Shown here: piece after piece, positions 1 to 12,066 of the stretch
Layout: each line of letters opens with the position of its first letter
How positions within the stretch are numbered: position 1 is the first letter of the stretch
Source of the DNA: Rattus norvegicus
Taxonomy: Eukaryota; Chordata; Mammalia; Rodentia; Muridae
Length of the DNA: 64,000 nt
Direction of reading: 5' to 3'
Assembly (NCBI RefSeq): GCF_036323735.1
Contig: NC_086029.1
Coordinates: 16,669,857 to 16,733,856 of the forward strand
Position numbers and translations under genes: made by a program
Notes under the pieces: model-generated
What the model was told of the DNA's origin: nothing
The model's input: the letters and a program-made list of their open reading frames with translations, nothing else
Database searches by the model: none

Positions 1-451
1 GAATGAGAGAACCGTTAAGTACATGAAAAGAAAGTTAATTTTTCCTAGGAAGCAGCATGAACAACGTGCTCCTGGGGGCAGTCTGAGTTTTCACCTATCA
101 AGATTAGAAATGGGAAGATATTACTTCCTAATACACATTAATTGGGATATACCAATGAAAGTTTTTATCTAGGAAAATACTTGTAAATAAAATGAAAATT
201 AGCCACAATAATGGAATATGGAGGTGGGAAAGCAATTTCATAGAGAGAGTGAGCACAATAGATTTGGCATGTTGTATTCAAGGTTCTTAAGGAAAGTTTG
301 GTTTGTCATGTGTTATACTGCTTTAAAAAGAGTAAACTTGGTATATTAACACATAAACATAAATGAAATAAATGGTAGAAAGTTGGAAGTCATTATAGAA
401 AGGAGTAAAGTACCAAAGGTTGAATAAGGAAAAGAAAATTGGTTTTGTGGC
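1..451. other. Unassigned AT-rich sequence
   Basis: I see no coding similarity, SINE signature or tandem repeat here. It resembles the AT-rich background that separates repeats elsewhere in the window. Confidence 0.5.
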
Positions 452-570
452 CTTGTTTTAGAGACAGTCTCATGCTGTAGCTTAGCTAAGGCTTGCCTCA
501 AGTTCACTGAACTCTTCTGGCTTCAGCCTCCCTAGTGCTAGGACTACAGGTGTGTCACACAATACCCTAT
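452..570 (-). repeat. Diverged B1-like SINE
   Basis: Read on the minus strand this follows the B1 (7SL-derived) layout: a short head ending in a general layout like 'gtgctaggactacaggtgtg' on the plus strand and a GAGACAG-type end near 462. Many substitutions make it an old copy. Boundaries are approximate. It has no coding role. Confidence 0.6.
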
Positions 571-924
571 GTACAGAAAAACCTTTAAGAGCAATGACTC
601 TGTGAAGTTGTGAAGGATCTTGACAGGAAATGGAATCTTTCCTCCCCAAGATGGACCTTATCCTGCCACTTAAGAACAGCCACCATTCATTTAGGGAGGT
701 TAATGGCCATGCAGGTAGAGACTAGTGCCTACACTGAAGACAAGAAAGATGTACAAGAGCTTAAGGAACAAATATCAGCTTGAGAATTTGGCCACTCTTT
801 TTGACCAGTCATGTGTATCATATGCTCTTACCCGAAAAGCAGCCAGATTCAGGACCAGCGGACAGAGTTTGGCATTGGTCAGAGATTGGTGCCAGGTGTA
901 AGAACCATTTAAAAAAAAGCATTT
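571..924. other. Unassigned sequence
   Basis: Nothing recognised. A short open frame near 780-1001 runs into the following SINE and has no family resemblance, so I do not call it a gene. Confidence 0.45.
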
Positions 925-1076
925 GGGACTGGCAGAATGGCTCATCAGTTAATGATACCAAGCCTCATAACCTTAGTTTAATCCTAGTACCTACATGGTA
1001 GATTGGAGAACCAACTCCAAAGGCAAATGAGGATGTGTGCCCTCCCATAAGTAAACATAGCAAGTATTTAAAAGAA
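925..1076 (+). repeat. Old B2/B3-type SINE
   Basis: It begins with a tRNA-like head (ggactggcagaatggctca) typical of the B2/B3 superfamily. It continues through a diverged body with a 'ctacatggt' segment and ends in an A-rich stretch. It is heavily mutated, and the subfamily is uncertain. Confidence 0.6.
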
Positions 1077-3284
1077 GCATTTGCTTGAAAAGCCATGTAG
1101 AGCAATGAGGTGATTTTTAGTAGAGAACTGAACTAAAAAACTACAGTGTAAATAGTGTGAGTAACTAATGGATTTAACTTTATCTACTTATGAATTTCAC
1201 AGTCACTGATATAAAAGTATTTTACTCTCCCATTAAAATATTAATGTAATTTCTGCACAAGCAGTATCCACTAAAAGAAAAATGCATCTGCAAAAGCAAT
1301 TTTATCACTGAAGGAAGTAGTCTACCTTTTAGCCAATCAGAGTTGAGCTAAATTTAGTCCCTAACTGGATTAGTAAACACAAGGCATTTCTAATGCTAAT
1401 ATATCAGGGCTATCACAGGCCATCAAGCCTTGCAGCTGTAGATAAACCTGGAGGTGCCAGAGCACAGAAGAGACCACACCCTTCCTTTTTCTTTCTGAAG
1501 CTTTTCAAAGTGAGATAAGAGAGATTCTAATTGTTTTTGCAGAGACCGGGCACAGAAAGAATCTGATATGCCTTTTTCTTAGTTTAGACAGATTACTTCC
1601 TTTCTGAGACAGAATTCTAACCCATAATGTCAACTGTTTGTAGTGAGACAATACTGACTTTCTCTCTTCTTGGAATGAAGGCACTTCTGGGCAGTTAATG
1701 ATCCCTGACAGCAAATGGAAACCTAAAAAGTAGGTTAAGCAACTAGAAATGTAGTTTTCAAAAGCTACCTAAGAGGACACCGATAATATGTAACACTGAG
1801 TAAACATTTCAAATACCAACAAGTTTGCCTCCTTGAGTTTCTTGAATACATGTAATTATTTTAAAAGAAAGCAAATGAAACAGTAGCTGTGTTATGTAAC
1901 TCCTGGGAGTTACATAGTATCTTTTACATAAGATGCAAAAGAAGAGGGACATTAAGGCAATAAAATGGAAAGAGTATAGCAATATAAAGAAGCCCTGCTC
2001 AGATATTGCACAGAGGGTCACAGTTTTCAAGTGGCCACTAGCTATATTATTGGCTCTCTCATTGGTAGGATCATATTTTTGTATGTTTGTCTAAAAAGAC
2101 ATTTCTGGTCGTATTAGCGCCTGTGAGAACAAACAACTCAAACAAAGAAATCTGATGTTAAATAGTTAAGTTTGCGTTGCCTATTAGGATTTTATCTTAG
2201 AATTTGCTATTATGAGGCTTAGATCTAAAATCAATAAAAAGTTGTTTTGATATTTTAAATGACAACTGTGAAAATATAAAAAGTATGAAGACAATTGAAG
2301 TAGTAATCACAAAATCACAAGATGAAGAACTCATGCACTGTTTGTTTTTATAGCAAAACAATGTTTTATCTAATTCTAAGCAAGGAAATAAATAATAATT
2401 TAGATTGTTTTCTCCTTTTTATTTTTTATAGTAGAAGGTATTATTCAAATATTATATGTTAATATCAACAAATTACCAGGAACTTGACTTCGATGTTGGT
2501 CTTCCTTTTGTAACTAAATAATCAATTTAGAGAAAAAGAAATATAGAAAGAGGGTCCCATGGTGTATTTTGAAAAGAGGTCTTCAGCAAATCATCCCACG
2601 GAAGAGCAGACGTAATTTAGGAGAATTAACAAAAGGAACCTGAGGTACCAGATAAAAGCACCCGCTCTTTATTTTGTTGAACTGCACTAGAAACAGTTTC
2701 AGTGCTGTGCAAAGCAGATGGAAATCCAAAAAGGAAGTGAGTCATGAAATGTGCAAAGCAGCAAGTCAGGAAGCAGATTTAATAGGTCATTCGGGGTCAG
2801 AAGCATGAACAATCAGATCAGGGAGCTAATGGAAACCATGTAGGCTGCAGTCTGTCCATGTCAAAAGTTTAACAAAACAATGGGGCTCAGAAGTATAAAA
2901 GGAAGCCAATGAAGTACTTACCAGGAAGTGCTTCATAAGAAAACTTGCAGAGAAGCTCATCCTTAGCTTGCACATGAGAATATGGGATGAAAGGAGGAGA
3001 ATGGGGAAATGGGAAGAAAAGAGGAAGAACCAATGACTTTGAAGAAATACGTGATGGTTTCATTCCGCCAGCTTTCGGTTCTCAATCTTTCCTCAAGCTT
3101 TCTCTTCAGTCTCTTTATTGTGGAGGACACCAAGGATCAGGGCATTCTCTCTTGTCTTTTTGAATGCTGTTTCTATAGTTACGTCAATTTGAAAGTTTTA
3201 ATATTTTGCAAAAGTTCTCAAGCGCCTACTTCTAACTCTAACCTTCTATCCAAACATAACCAAAGATAAAGCTCTATTTTGATT
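1077..3284. other. Unassigned AT-rich sequence
   Basis: About 2.2 kb with no gene, SINE or L1 similarity that I can support. Open frames here are short and look like chance. Confidence 0.45.
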
Positions 3285-3343
3285 CCTCAATCTCCTCTCT
3301 GTCTCTCTGTCTCTCTCTCTGTCTCTCTCTGTCTCTCTCTCTC

Positions 3344-3385
<42 letters not shown>

Positions 3386-3411
3386 TGTCTGTCTGTCTGT
3401 CTGTCTGTCTT
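3285..3411 (+). repeat. Compound microsatellite (CT/TCTG)n-(TG)n-(TCTG)n
   Basis: About 60 bp of interrupted CT and TCTG units is followed by about 39 bp of TG and then about seven TCTG units. The minus-strand reading gives an artificial Arg/Glu/Thr-rich open frame that is not a gene. Length is likely variable between individuals. Confidence 0.95.
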
Positions 3412-3654
3412 CCAGGTACATGAAATTTGTTGGAAATCCTACTGCCCTGCGTTAAGATGCATTCTGAATCCAAGCACCCCTTGTTGTCGCTGTTGATACG
3501 TCAGTGTGAGATACACGGAAGCAACTGTGTTGCTGGTCGATCTGCTTTAGGCCCCAGTGACCAGGGACCAAATGTAGTGTTTAAATATTTGTTACAAAAC
3601 TATTCCACAAAATTCTCTTATACTTTGTATTGATGTTGCACTTGTATATGTGTA

Positions 3655-3940
3655 TAAGAGAAACAGGGGTATGTGTGGTGCACACAAGCCACTGCAAACG
3701 TGTAAAGGCCAGTTGATAACTTTTAGGAGTTGCTCCTTCTTTTTCCCTTGCTTGAAGTAGGATCTTTCATTGTTTCTGCCACTGAGTTGTGTACTCCAGG
3801 CTAGCTGGCCTCAGAGCTCCTCAGTGATCCTTGGCTCCCACATTGTTGTCATGTTGGGGTGTGTGTTGTCACATTAGACTCTTGTTTGGTTCTAGGGATC
3901 TGACTGTCAGGTTTATATGCCATTCCTTTGACCCAAGTTA
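3655..3940 (-). repeat. B4-like SINE (ID/B1-fusion type)
   Basis: On the minus strand the order of blocks resembles B4: a tRNA-like part at the right ('ggttctagggatctgact' on plus) and a B1-like middle ('gtgtactccaggctagctgg'). It is old and diverged. The ID element that follows was inserted at its 5' end. Family assignment is from memory. Confidence 0.5.
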
Positions 3941-4065
3941 CTGGTTCATCTTTTTTTTTTTTCTTTTTTCTTTTTTTCGGAGCTGGGGACCGAACCCAGG
4001 GCCTTGCGCTTGCTAGGCAAGTGCTCAACCACTGAGCTAAATCCTCAACCCCTGGTTCATCTTTT
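3941..4065 (-). mobile_element. ID SINE with target-site duplication
   Basis: The body (3955-4051) read on the minus strand is a tRNA-Ala/BC1-derived ID sequence starting GGGGTTGAGG and ending in an interrupted A-tail. It carries A-box and B-box-like segments of a Pol III promoter. Flanking copies of CTGGTTCATCTTTT at 3941-3954 and 4052-4065 are a 14-bp TSD left by L1-type insertion. The low divergence and intact TSD suggest a recent insertion. ID abundance is a rat hallmark. Confidence 0.93.
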
Positions 4066-4296
4066 ATAATCTTCCTTTTCACTGTGTTGGTCACAGACTA
4101 AGATCAAATTCCACAAAGGTCAGTCTTCCAAAGAATGTCAATTTCCACATTGTCCAGCATTCATTATTATGTCTTTGTAAATTACAATAAAATGTATTAA
4201 CTTAAACATAAACATTGGTTTTTTTTCATAGATTATATGGCTTAGGAACATAGTTTCTCCTGGTGATACTGGTGGACACAAGATACAACTATAATA
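4066..4296. other. Unassigned sequence
   Basis: The flank of the ID element, possibly with a few bases of the interrupted B4-like SINE. Nothing else is recognised. Confidence 0.4.
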
Positions 4297-4556
4297 TAAC
4301 AAAGACACATGCTCCACTATGTTCATAGCAACCTTATTTATAATAGCCAAAAGCTGAAAACAACCCAGATTTCCCTCGATGGAAGAATGGACACAGAAAA
4401 TGAGGTACATCTACACAACATAAATACTGCTCAGCTATTAAAAACAACAACTTCATGAATCTTATAGGCAAATGGACAGAACTAGAAAGTATCCTCCTAA
4501 GTAAGACCCAAAAAGACACACATGGTATAAACTCACTGATAAGTGGATATTAGCCA
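4297..4556 (+). pseudogene. L1 ORF2 3' end fragment
   Basis: The sequence matches the last part of rodent L1 ORF2, seen in parallel at 28277-28540 and 38515-38705 in this window. The shared blocks are 'acaaagacacatgctcc', 'gttcatagcaaccttattta' and 'tgataagtggatattagcc'. The fragment has no L1 3' UTR; it stops at the end of ORF2 and joins ERV-like sequence. It is a truncated relic that cannot encode a functional reverse transcriptase. Confidence 0.85.
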
Positions 4557-5617
4557 TGTTCTAGCCCCAGCAAGCAGCAGAACTCGGCAGCTTCAGCTCT
4601 TTAGCTCTGACTTTAGAGTCCAGAATAAAAGGGACTACCGGGACAGTTGATACTGGTTAGCTAGAGCTAAGAAATTAGTGGGGATTAAGAAACCAGCATC
4701 ACTGGGGTGAAATCATCTGGGAAGTGTTTTCTGAGAGCACAAAGAAGTTGTGATCCAGAGATAGACAAGGTTGTACCTCATACTGTAGCTGTACTTGGTA
4801 AAATATAAGAGTCACCCAGGTGGTACTACTTTTGAAAGCATGAATGGGAGCATGAAGAACAGCTAAAACTTGGCACTGTGAGAGGCCATGGAATGCCATT
4901 GGTGAAGGTGCAGTCTCAGTTGCAGTTGATGAGCCAGGACTGAAGGGATCATTCAAAGGAGTTCAAGCTTGGCACCATGAAGAGAGCCTATGTGAGGATA
5001 TTAGTGAAGCTTAGTTGCATCAGCAGACTCCAGAGTATTGGAAATGTCAGTAGCATGGGATGATCACCAAGAGCACGGTAGTCAAGTGAATCAACCTGAG
5101 CTTAGCATGAGTGCTACCGAGGGCAGAGCTGGAAAATGATGCCAGCCCTTTGGAGGAGACCAGAAAGTAATGTGTGGTTACCAGACATTGAAACAAGAAG
5201 CTATAACATTGGAGTTGCCTTGGAAACCCCAAGAGGTTTGAGATGCCAGAACCATGGGGTATTTGCTGAGGAAAGCTGCTAACAGGGAGTGGAACCAGCC
5301 CAGGAGAAAGACGTTGCTGCAGTCAACAAAGATGAAAAAGGAGCTGGAGATCTGAAGACCATTTTGACACCAGACATGGAGACGCAGAGTTTAGAGTTTG
5401 TCCAACTGGTTTCCTGTCTTGATTTGGGGCGTACAGTTAAGTGACTGAATGAATCTCAAATGAGATTTTGAACTTTGGACTTTTAACATTGTTGAGATTG
5501 CTATAGACTTTGGGGACTTCTGAAGTTTGACTAAATATGTTTTGCATTATGCTATGTTTAATTATGCCCTCCATACACTCATGTGTTTAAACAAGTCTAT
5601 GGGGCCAGGGAGTGGAA
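4557..5617 (+). mobile_element. ERVL/MaLR-like internal region
   Basis: About 1 kb without open frames, composed of short GA-rich phrases of the kind found in MaLR/ERVL internal sequences. It ends in a 'ggggccagggagtggaatg' segment directly before an LTR-like sequence. The position (internal, then LTR) and style suggest a non-coding ERVL/MaLR internal part. I cannot name the exact family without a library search. Confidence 0.5.
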
Positions 5618-5892
5618 TGTGGTGGTTTGTATATGCTCGGCCCAGGAAGTGGCACTATTAGAAAGTGTGGCCCTGTTGGAATAGGCGTGTCACTGTGGGT
5701 GTGGGCTTTAAGACCCTCATCCTAGCTGCCTGAAAGCCAGTATTCTGCCTTCAGATAAAGATATAGAAGTCTTAGCTCTGCCTGCACCATGCCTATCTGG
5801 ATGCTGACCTGCTCCTGCCTTGATAATAATGGACTAAACCTATGAACCTGTAAGCCAACCCCAATTAAACATTGTCCTTATTAAAAAAAAAT
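5618..5892 (+). mobile_element. LTR-like repeat ending in poly(A)
   Basis: Starts with TGTGGTGGTTTGTATATG, a very common rodent LTR-type repeat. It runs to an AATTAAA signal at about 5862, then 'cattgtccttatt' and nine A residues (5883-5891). The U5-like part normally found downstream is absent. The copy therefore looks like an RNA cleaved and polyadenylated in the LTR and then retrotransposed together with its internal region. Possible name RMER-type; not certain. Confidence 0.6.
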
Positions 5893-6937
5893 ACAGCTCC
5901 CGTCCCGTTTGAACAGGCAACTGAGAGAGTGTTCTTTTTCCAGGATCACACCTTTCTTTGTTTGGAGAACTCAAGTCCTTGTTATCTTTGATAAATTTTC
6001 TTCTGTTCTTCATTTCATGGTCCTCTTAGTAAACTTTCATAAGGGTCCTCATGAGATGGTGTTTGCCACTGGCATGGTTCTCAATATTGATTCAAAAGCA
6101 AATGAACAGAGATAGTGCATCAAGAAGTTTAGAGACAGTCAAGTAACTCTGTTTATATGTGTAGTTGGAAACAGTCATAGTGATCACTTTTATTGTTTCT
6201 GTGTGCTACATACAAATCACTAGCATACCTCATAGTGAACAGTGCATGGGATAAAAGTCTATTTCTGGAAAGACAAAGACCCAAATATGCTATGTGTACT
6301 GCTGCTTAGCATTGCCCAGTGGAACTATTCTTCCTTAGGAAATAAAACATATAATGTATCAGAATAATAATTAAGTATGTCACTGGGGATAGCATCAAGA
6401 AGGGCCACTCTTATTGACAGCTTTGGACTGTACTCACGCCTGCTGTCTGTGCATGGTGATGAGCACTGATGGATAAGGAATGCTTGGTCAGGAGCTGTTG
6501 AGTTGCCATATGAGAGCATAGCATCATGAACTTGATAGTACCGGTACACTAGGTCCTAAGGAAGGTTGTGAGAAGCAGGACTGCTTGATGTAATGAAAAC
6601 ATTGTATATAGTGTCTAATACATCCACAGTACACTGGAAGAAATATTTTGTATTTAGTATATTCATAAGGATGTCGCTTTATTCTAGCCCTTTATATCAG
6701 AGGGGTTCTAAACTCTATTGAAACATTGATGTTTAAGTTTTTGGTTTTAATATTTTGGCATCTCTAATTTCAGACTCATAGTACATTACAAATCTTTTTT
6801 AATGGAAATGAAAAAAACAAGTGATGCACTAAGAAATGTCAACTATTAAAAGGTTAAACACACACTGCGTTTCAGATCATGAGAGGCTTGAGAAAACAGA
6901 TTCATGTCCTGAAGAAGTCAATGGCTCAATTGCACTT
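5893..6937. other. Unassigned sequence
   Basis: No gene, SINE or L1 similarity recognised. Confidence 0.4.
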
Positions 6938-6938
6938 G

Positions 6939-6988
<50 letters not shown>
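6938..6988 (+). repeat. (TG)n microsatellite
   Basis: About 25 uninterrupted TG units. The apparent Cys-Val repeat peptide here is an artefact of translating it. Confidence 0.97.
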
Positions 6989-6990
<2 letters not shown>

Positions 6991-7073
6991 AATACTCATT
7001 ACCTCATCTCTTAAAAATGTCTAATCAGTTTGTGAGAAAAAATTTTATAGTATAAAATGGAGTGTATTCAGGG

Positions 7074-7260
7074 CATGGGGAGGGACGTTAAGAGGGTAAT
7101 AGAGGCAGAGAAAGGCAGAGAGAGAAGAGGAGTAGAGAAGTAGAAGAGTAGAGGCCAACCATGAGTTCTTGGAGAGAAAGGGGAAGGAGAATGGGAGGAC
7201 AGAGCAAAGGCAGGAAGGCAACAGCAAGAGAGCAAGAGACCAAGAGAATTTGTGAGAAAG
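7074..7260 (+). repeat. Purine-rich (GA-rich) tract
   Basis: Nearly 190 bp dominated by G and A on the plus strand, with irregular AGAG/GGAG units. Minus-strand open frames rich in Leu, Ser and Phe are a composition effect. Such tracts can adopt triplex structures, but that is inference only. Confidence 0.75.
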
Positions 7261-10200
7261 TTATGGTAGCCAATGACTAAAAAACTACTTTAGCCAATAG
7301 TCAATAGTTCTGCATGGTGTCAGAAACTATGCCAAAGTCTCCATCTGAAATGTTCTAATGGTCAGGAATGAAGGGGAATCTGGGTATCAGTGCCATTTAC
7401 CCACTACTCCTGGTATTGACCAATAGGCTCATGAAAAAAATTACCATAAGGACTTTAATTCAACAAATCTGATCTAGACATAGCCTGATCTAGACACTGC
7501 TCACCAAGTCTGCTAATAGAAGAAACTAACACCAAATTCACAATGTGGTCCTATTGCCCAGATGAATTAGATAAGCACATGGTAACATGTTTAGAAGAAA
7601 AGAGATCCTCTGTGGTAATTCTTAGTACTTTCCATGTCATGTGACTAAACTCATTAGAAAACTACAACATCCCAATAATGGCTCAGACTGCCTACAAAGA
7701 AGGCACTATTGAGAAATAATAGTATCAGAGGTACTTTTCAAGAGCAGAGGGAATGTATTGTGGATTGTCTATTGAATGTTGCACATCTCTATGTGAGTGT
7801 CCAAAGTATCAGGATGAGAGTTGGAGTTGGTTATGCTTTGTACTCAATAATGTAAGACCACTATTGGAAAAGATTCTAATTGGACACAAGTTAATGTGCA
7901 CAGTAATCCCAGGACCATGTCTAATATTATCTGACATGATCTTGGCCAGATGGCATGAGTCAATAGTTTGAGCTACCAAGAAGATCAGAATGAAAGATCA
8001 TTTGAACTCAGAAACCCCACCAAGCATAGCCAGCAGAACAACACTCAAGCTAGAAAAAGAATAATTAAACAAATATTATATAACTTGCTATATATTAACC
8101 ATACTCAGCTATATAAGGCAAATGATAACCTCTAACTAATGATCTAAAATACAGTGTCTAACCAATTAGTATGTCAGAATATAACATAACTCCTCACATC
8201 CAAATTGAAAAAGATTGCTAAAAACAATGTATTGTGAGAATCTGAAGTTATAGATTCATAAATATTGAAAGAAAAACTTATACACACACCAATGTTTCAA
8301 TAAAGTGTCAGAAGCCATAACAGGACAAGCTAATAACTAGCAGGTGATCATGCTGAGATGGCCAGCTCGGATTATCATAGTCTATGACTGGTTCGCCCTT
8401 ATTAAGCAAGGCTGTAAGGGATTTATTTTGGGAAAGATTCCTGCTATTAAAATGCTATTCCTGTTGTTATTATTAGACATATATAACAATCATTGAGTAA
8501 TAGCACACCCCTTTGGAGCAGATCTCTGCAGACCTACGAAGATGTACTGTCTCATAGTGATGGTATATAGACAAATAGATGACTTCTTTAGTCTTAATGA
8601 TGATCTTATAAGAATTCCTAAAATTATATCAATAATTATTAAGTTCTTTTATAGTGGACTGCTATTAAGTCTCTCTCTGATAATTAAAACTGTAGTGAGA
8701 ACTCTGCCGGTCTCCCAGGTGTCACCAGTTAACTGCTCTTAGATAGTAATCAGAATTGTGTGAAATTATATATGTTTATGCATATTTGGCTATGTTAAAG
8801 TTTTTCCTTCTGCAAGTGCTATTCACTTCTCTTGGTTCAGTAGAAGCTCCAAAATTCCCCCTAGTCTGACAAGGAAGAAGCACAGGGACAAAGGGAAAAG
8901 GCTCCAGCAAGTAATCCTCTACCTGATCTCCAGCTGTTTTAGAATGAGGTGCTAAGTGCCAGAGGCTGCAGTTTTTGGCCTCAGAGAAACACAGAAGGCA
9001 GGTGAGTTACAGTAGCAGAGCATAGTGACTTAGACATAGATTAGTAAATCAGCTACAGTAACATAGTAACTTAGACTTAGATAAGTAAACTTATTATTAT
9101 ACAGCAACCCTAAGTATCTCATAAGACAAAGCCTTACCCCTGTATCTCCTAAGACAATGTCCTACCCTCCACCGACCCTCCGCCAACGCTCTTCCCCCTC
9201 TGCTGCCTCAAGAAGAACCAACAGGAGAATGAAGACCAGTGTTGGGGCTGGCCCCCAGCTATAAAGTTTAGAATCACCTAATATAAAAGGTTGAAAAGAG
9301 ATTTGTTCAGAAGTTCTGAGCATACTGGATAGAAAATATTTCATGCATACTTTTTCCAGTGCACTATGGATGTCTTAGCCAAAGTATTCACACAGGTTTG
9401 TCACTTTGATTAGAGACTTGCATTATGTTCCCCTTCCCCTCTCAGGCAGAACTACAGAGATGAGTCACTGCTGGATCCAGAATCAACTTACTTCTTCAGA
9501 AGCCATAAAAACAAGGGCATCACCAGAAGGGCAGTATTATAGCTAGTCAAAGCTGGATGTTTTCCTTTGGTTCTTCACATCTAATATTGTGGCAGCTACA
9601 ACAGCCTCATTACTGTATTTTGGTGAGTATAACAATGTCATGTACTTAATGTCTTTGTGGAACTCCTTTCACTTTAAGTTTATAACATTCACATTTTGGA
9701 GAACTGGAAAGGTTTTACTGGCTCACACAATTACTCTGTTCTACTCTTGATTATTAACCTTGTCTGGGATTCTGACCTTTGCAATGACATTTCTGTTTGC
9801 TCACACAGGGAATCTGTCCACAGAATGAAACTCTTTTGCACTTGAGCTAAGATATTAATTGCTACACCCCCTCAAACAGATATTTGCAAAATGTGGATTT
9901 TTAGGCACAGATTTTCATTTCCTTTAGTTGTGTTTTCTCACCTATATCATTGATTATTTTTAGGTGACAACTCTCTTTAGCTGTAATCCCTCTTCTTGAG
10001 TCTTTCATGCTTTCTTCAAGCTGTGAATAGCTAATCATTTAAATATTCAAAGGGTCCTCCTACACTTATGGTGATTGATAGATGACTAATAGGTTAATTC
10101 ATGATTCACAATCATACAAGTATATATTTGAGTATAACTTAGAACAATATTATGAACAAACTCTGCCAGTATTTTTTATATGATACTATTCTCAAGATTC

Positions 10201-10293
10201 CTAAAAACTATGTAATAGCGAATACCATAGGCGACCACACCCTAAATTGTCCAGATCCAATTTAGGTTGTATCTAAATATAAACCACTAAAGA
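7261..10293. other. Unassigned 3-kb block
   Basis: I found no SINE or L1 signature and no long open frame. Parts around 7300-9350 read like old non-coding ERV sequence: runs of conserved-looking text without frames, and CT-rich sequence at 9160-9210. I cannot assign a family. A GTGAGTA donor-like site at 9622 lies within this block but has no supporting exon. Confidence 0.35.
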
Positions 10294-10542
<249 letters not shown>

Positions 10543-11240
10543 TTATTTACATTTCGAATGTTATTCCCTTTTCCGGTTTCCGGGCAAACATCCCCCTAAT
10601 CCCTTCCCCTCCCCTTCTGTATGGGTGTTTCCCTCCCCACCCTCCCCTCATTGCCGCCCTCCCCCCAACAATCACGTTCACTGGGGGTTCAGTCTTAGCA
10701 GGACCAAGGGGTTCCCCTTCCACTGGTGATGTTACTAGGATATTCATTGCTACCTATGAGGTCAGAGTCCAGGGTCAGTCCATGTAGAGTCTTTAGGTAG
10801 TGGCTTAGTCCCTGGAAGTTCTAGTTGCTTGGCATTATTGTTCATAAGGGATCTCAAGCCCCTTCAAGCTCTTCCAGTTCTTTCTCTGATTCCTTCAACG
10901 GGGGGTCCCGTTCTCAGTTCAGTGGTTTGCTGCTGGCATTTGCCTCTGTATTTGCTGTATTCTGGCTGTGTCTCTCAGGAGCAATCTACATCCGGCTCCT
11001 GTCTGCCTGCACTTCTTTGCTTCATCCATCTTGTCTAATTGGGTCGCTGTATATGTATGGGCCACATGTGGGGCAGGCTCTGAATGGGTGTTCCTTCTGT
11101 CTCTGTTTTAATCTTTGCCTCTCTATTCCCTGCCAAGGGTATTCTTGTTCCCCCTTCTAAAGGAGTGAAGCATTCACATTTTGATCATCCATCTTGAGTT
11201 TCATGTGTTCTAGGCATCTAGGTTAATTCAAGCATTTGGG

Positions 11241-12066
11241 CTAATAGCCACTTATCAATGAGTACATACCATGTGTGTTTTTCTGTGATTGGGTTACCTC
11301 ACTCAGGATGATATGTTCCAGTTCCAAGCATTTGTCTATGAATTTCATAAAGGCATTGTTTTGATAGCTGAGTAATAATCCATTGTGTAGGTGTACCACA
11401 TTTTCTGTATCCATTCCTCTGTTGCAGGGCATCTGGGTTCTTTCCAGTTTCTGGCTATTATAAATAAGGCTGCTATGAACATAATGGAGCATGTGTCTTT
11501 TTTATATGTTGGGGCATCTTGTGGGTATATGCCCAAGAGAGGTATAGCTGGGTCCTCAGGTAGTTCAATGTCCAATTTTCTGAGGAACCTCCAGACTGAT
11601 TTCCAGAATGGTTTTAGCAGTCTGCAATCCCACCAACAAAGGAGGAGTGTTCTTCTTTCTCCACATCCTCGCCAGCATTTGTTGTCACCTGAGTTTTTGA
11701 TCTTAGCCATTCTCACTGGTGTGAGGTGAAATCTCAGGGTTGTTTTGATTTGCATTTCCCTTATGACTAAAGATGTTGAACATTTCTTTAGGTGTTTCTC
11801 AGACATTCGGCATTCCTTAGCTGTGAATTCTTTGTTAGTTCTGAACCCCATTTTTTAATAGGGTTATTTGTCTCTCTGAAGTCTAACTTCTTGAGTTCTT
11901 TGTATATTTTGGATATAAAGCCTCTATCTGTTGTAGGATTGGTAAAGATCTTTTCCCAATCTGTTGGTTGCCGTTTTGTCCTAACCACAGTGTCCTTTGC
12001 CTTACAGAAGGGTTGCAGTTTTATGAGATCCCATTTGTCAATTCTTGATCTTAGAGCATAAGCCAT
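11241..12066 (-). pseudogene. L1 ORF2 C-terminal region, frameshifted
   Basis: Continuation of the ORF2 fragment above in three overlapping frames. The frame at 11345-11851 holds the Cys/Trp-rich C-terminal segment (CWRGCGER and CWWDCRLL). The last frame ends in the usual LISGY terminus at 11241. Breaks near 11800-12050 and 11350-11490 prevent a single product. Confidence 0.9.

Noticed and set aside
3246..3473. Minus-strand frame rich in Thr, His, Asp, Arg and Glu
   Set aside because: It is a translation of the CT/TG/TCTG microsatellite and has no independent support.
9575..9635. Possible tiny exon with an AG before 9591 and a GTGAGTA donor at 9622
   Set aside because: The span would be about 27 bp with no frame, partner exon or conservation evidence. 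Such motifs occur by chance.
11391..11729. Plus-strand frame of 112 codons
   Set aside because: Antisense shadow of L1 ORF2.
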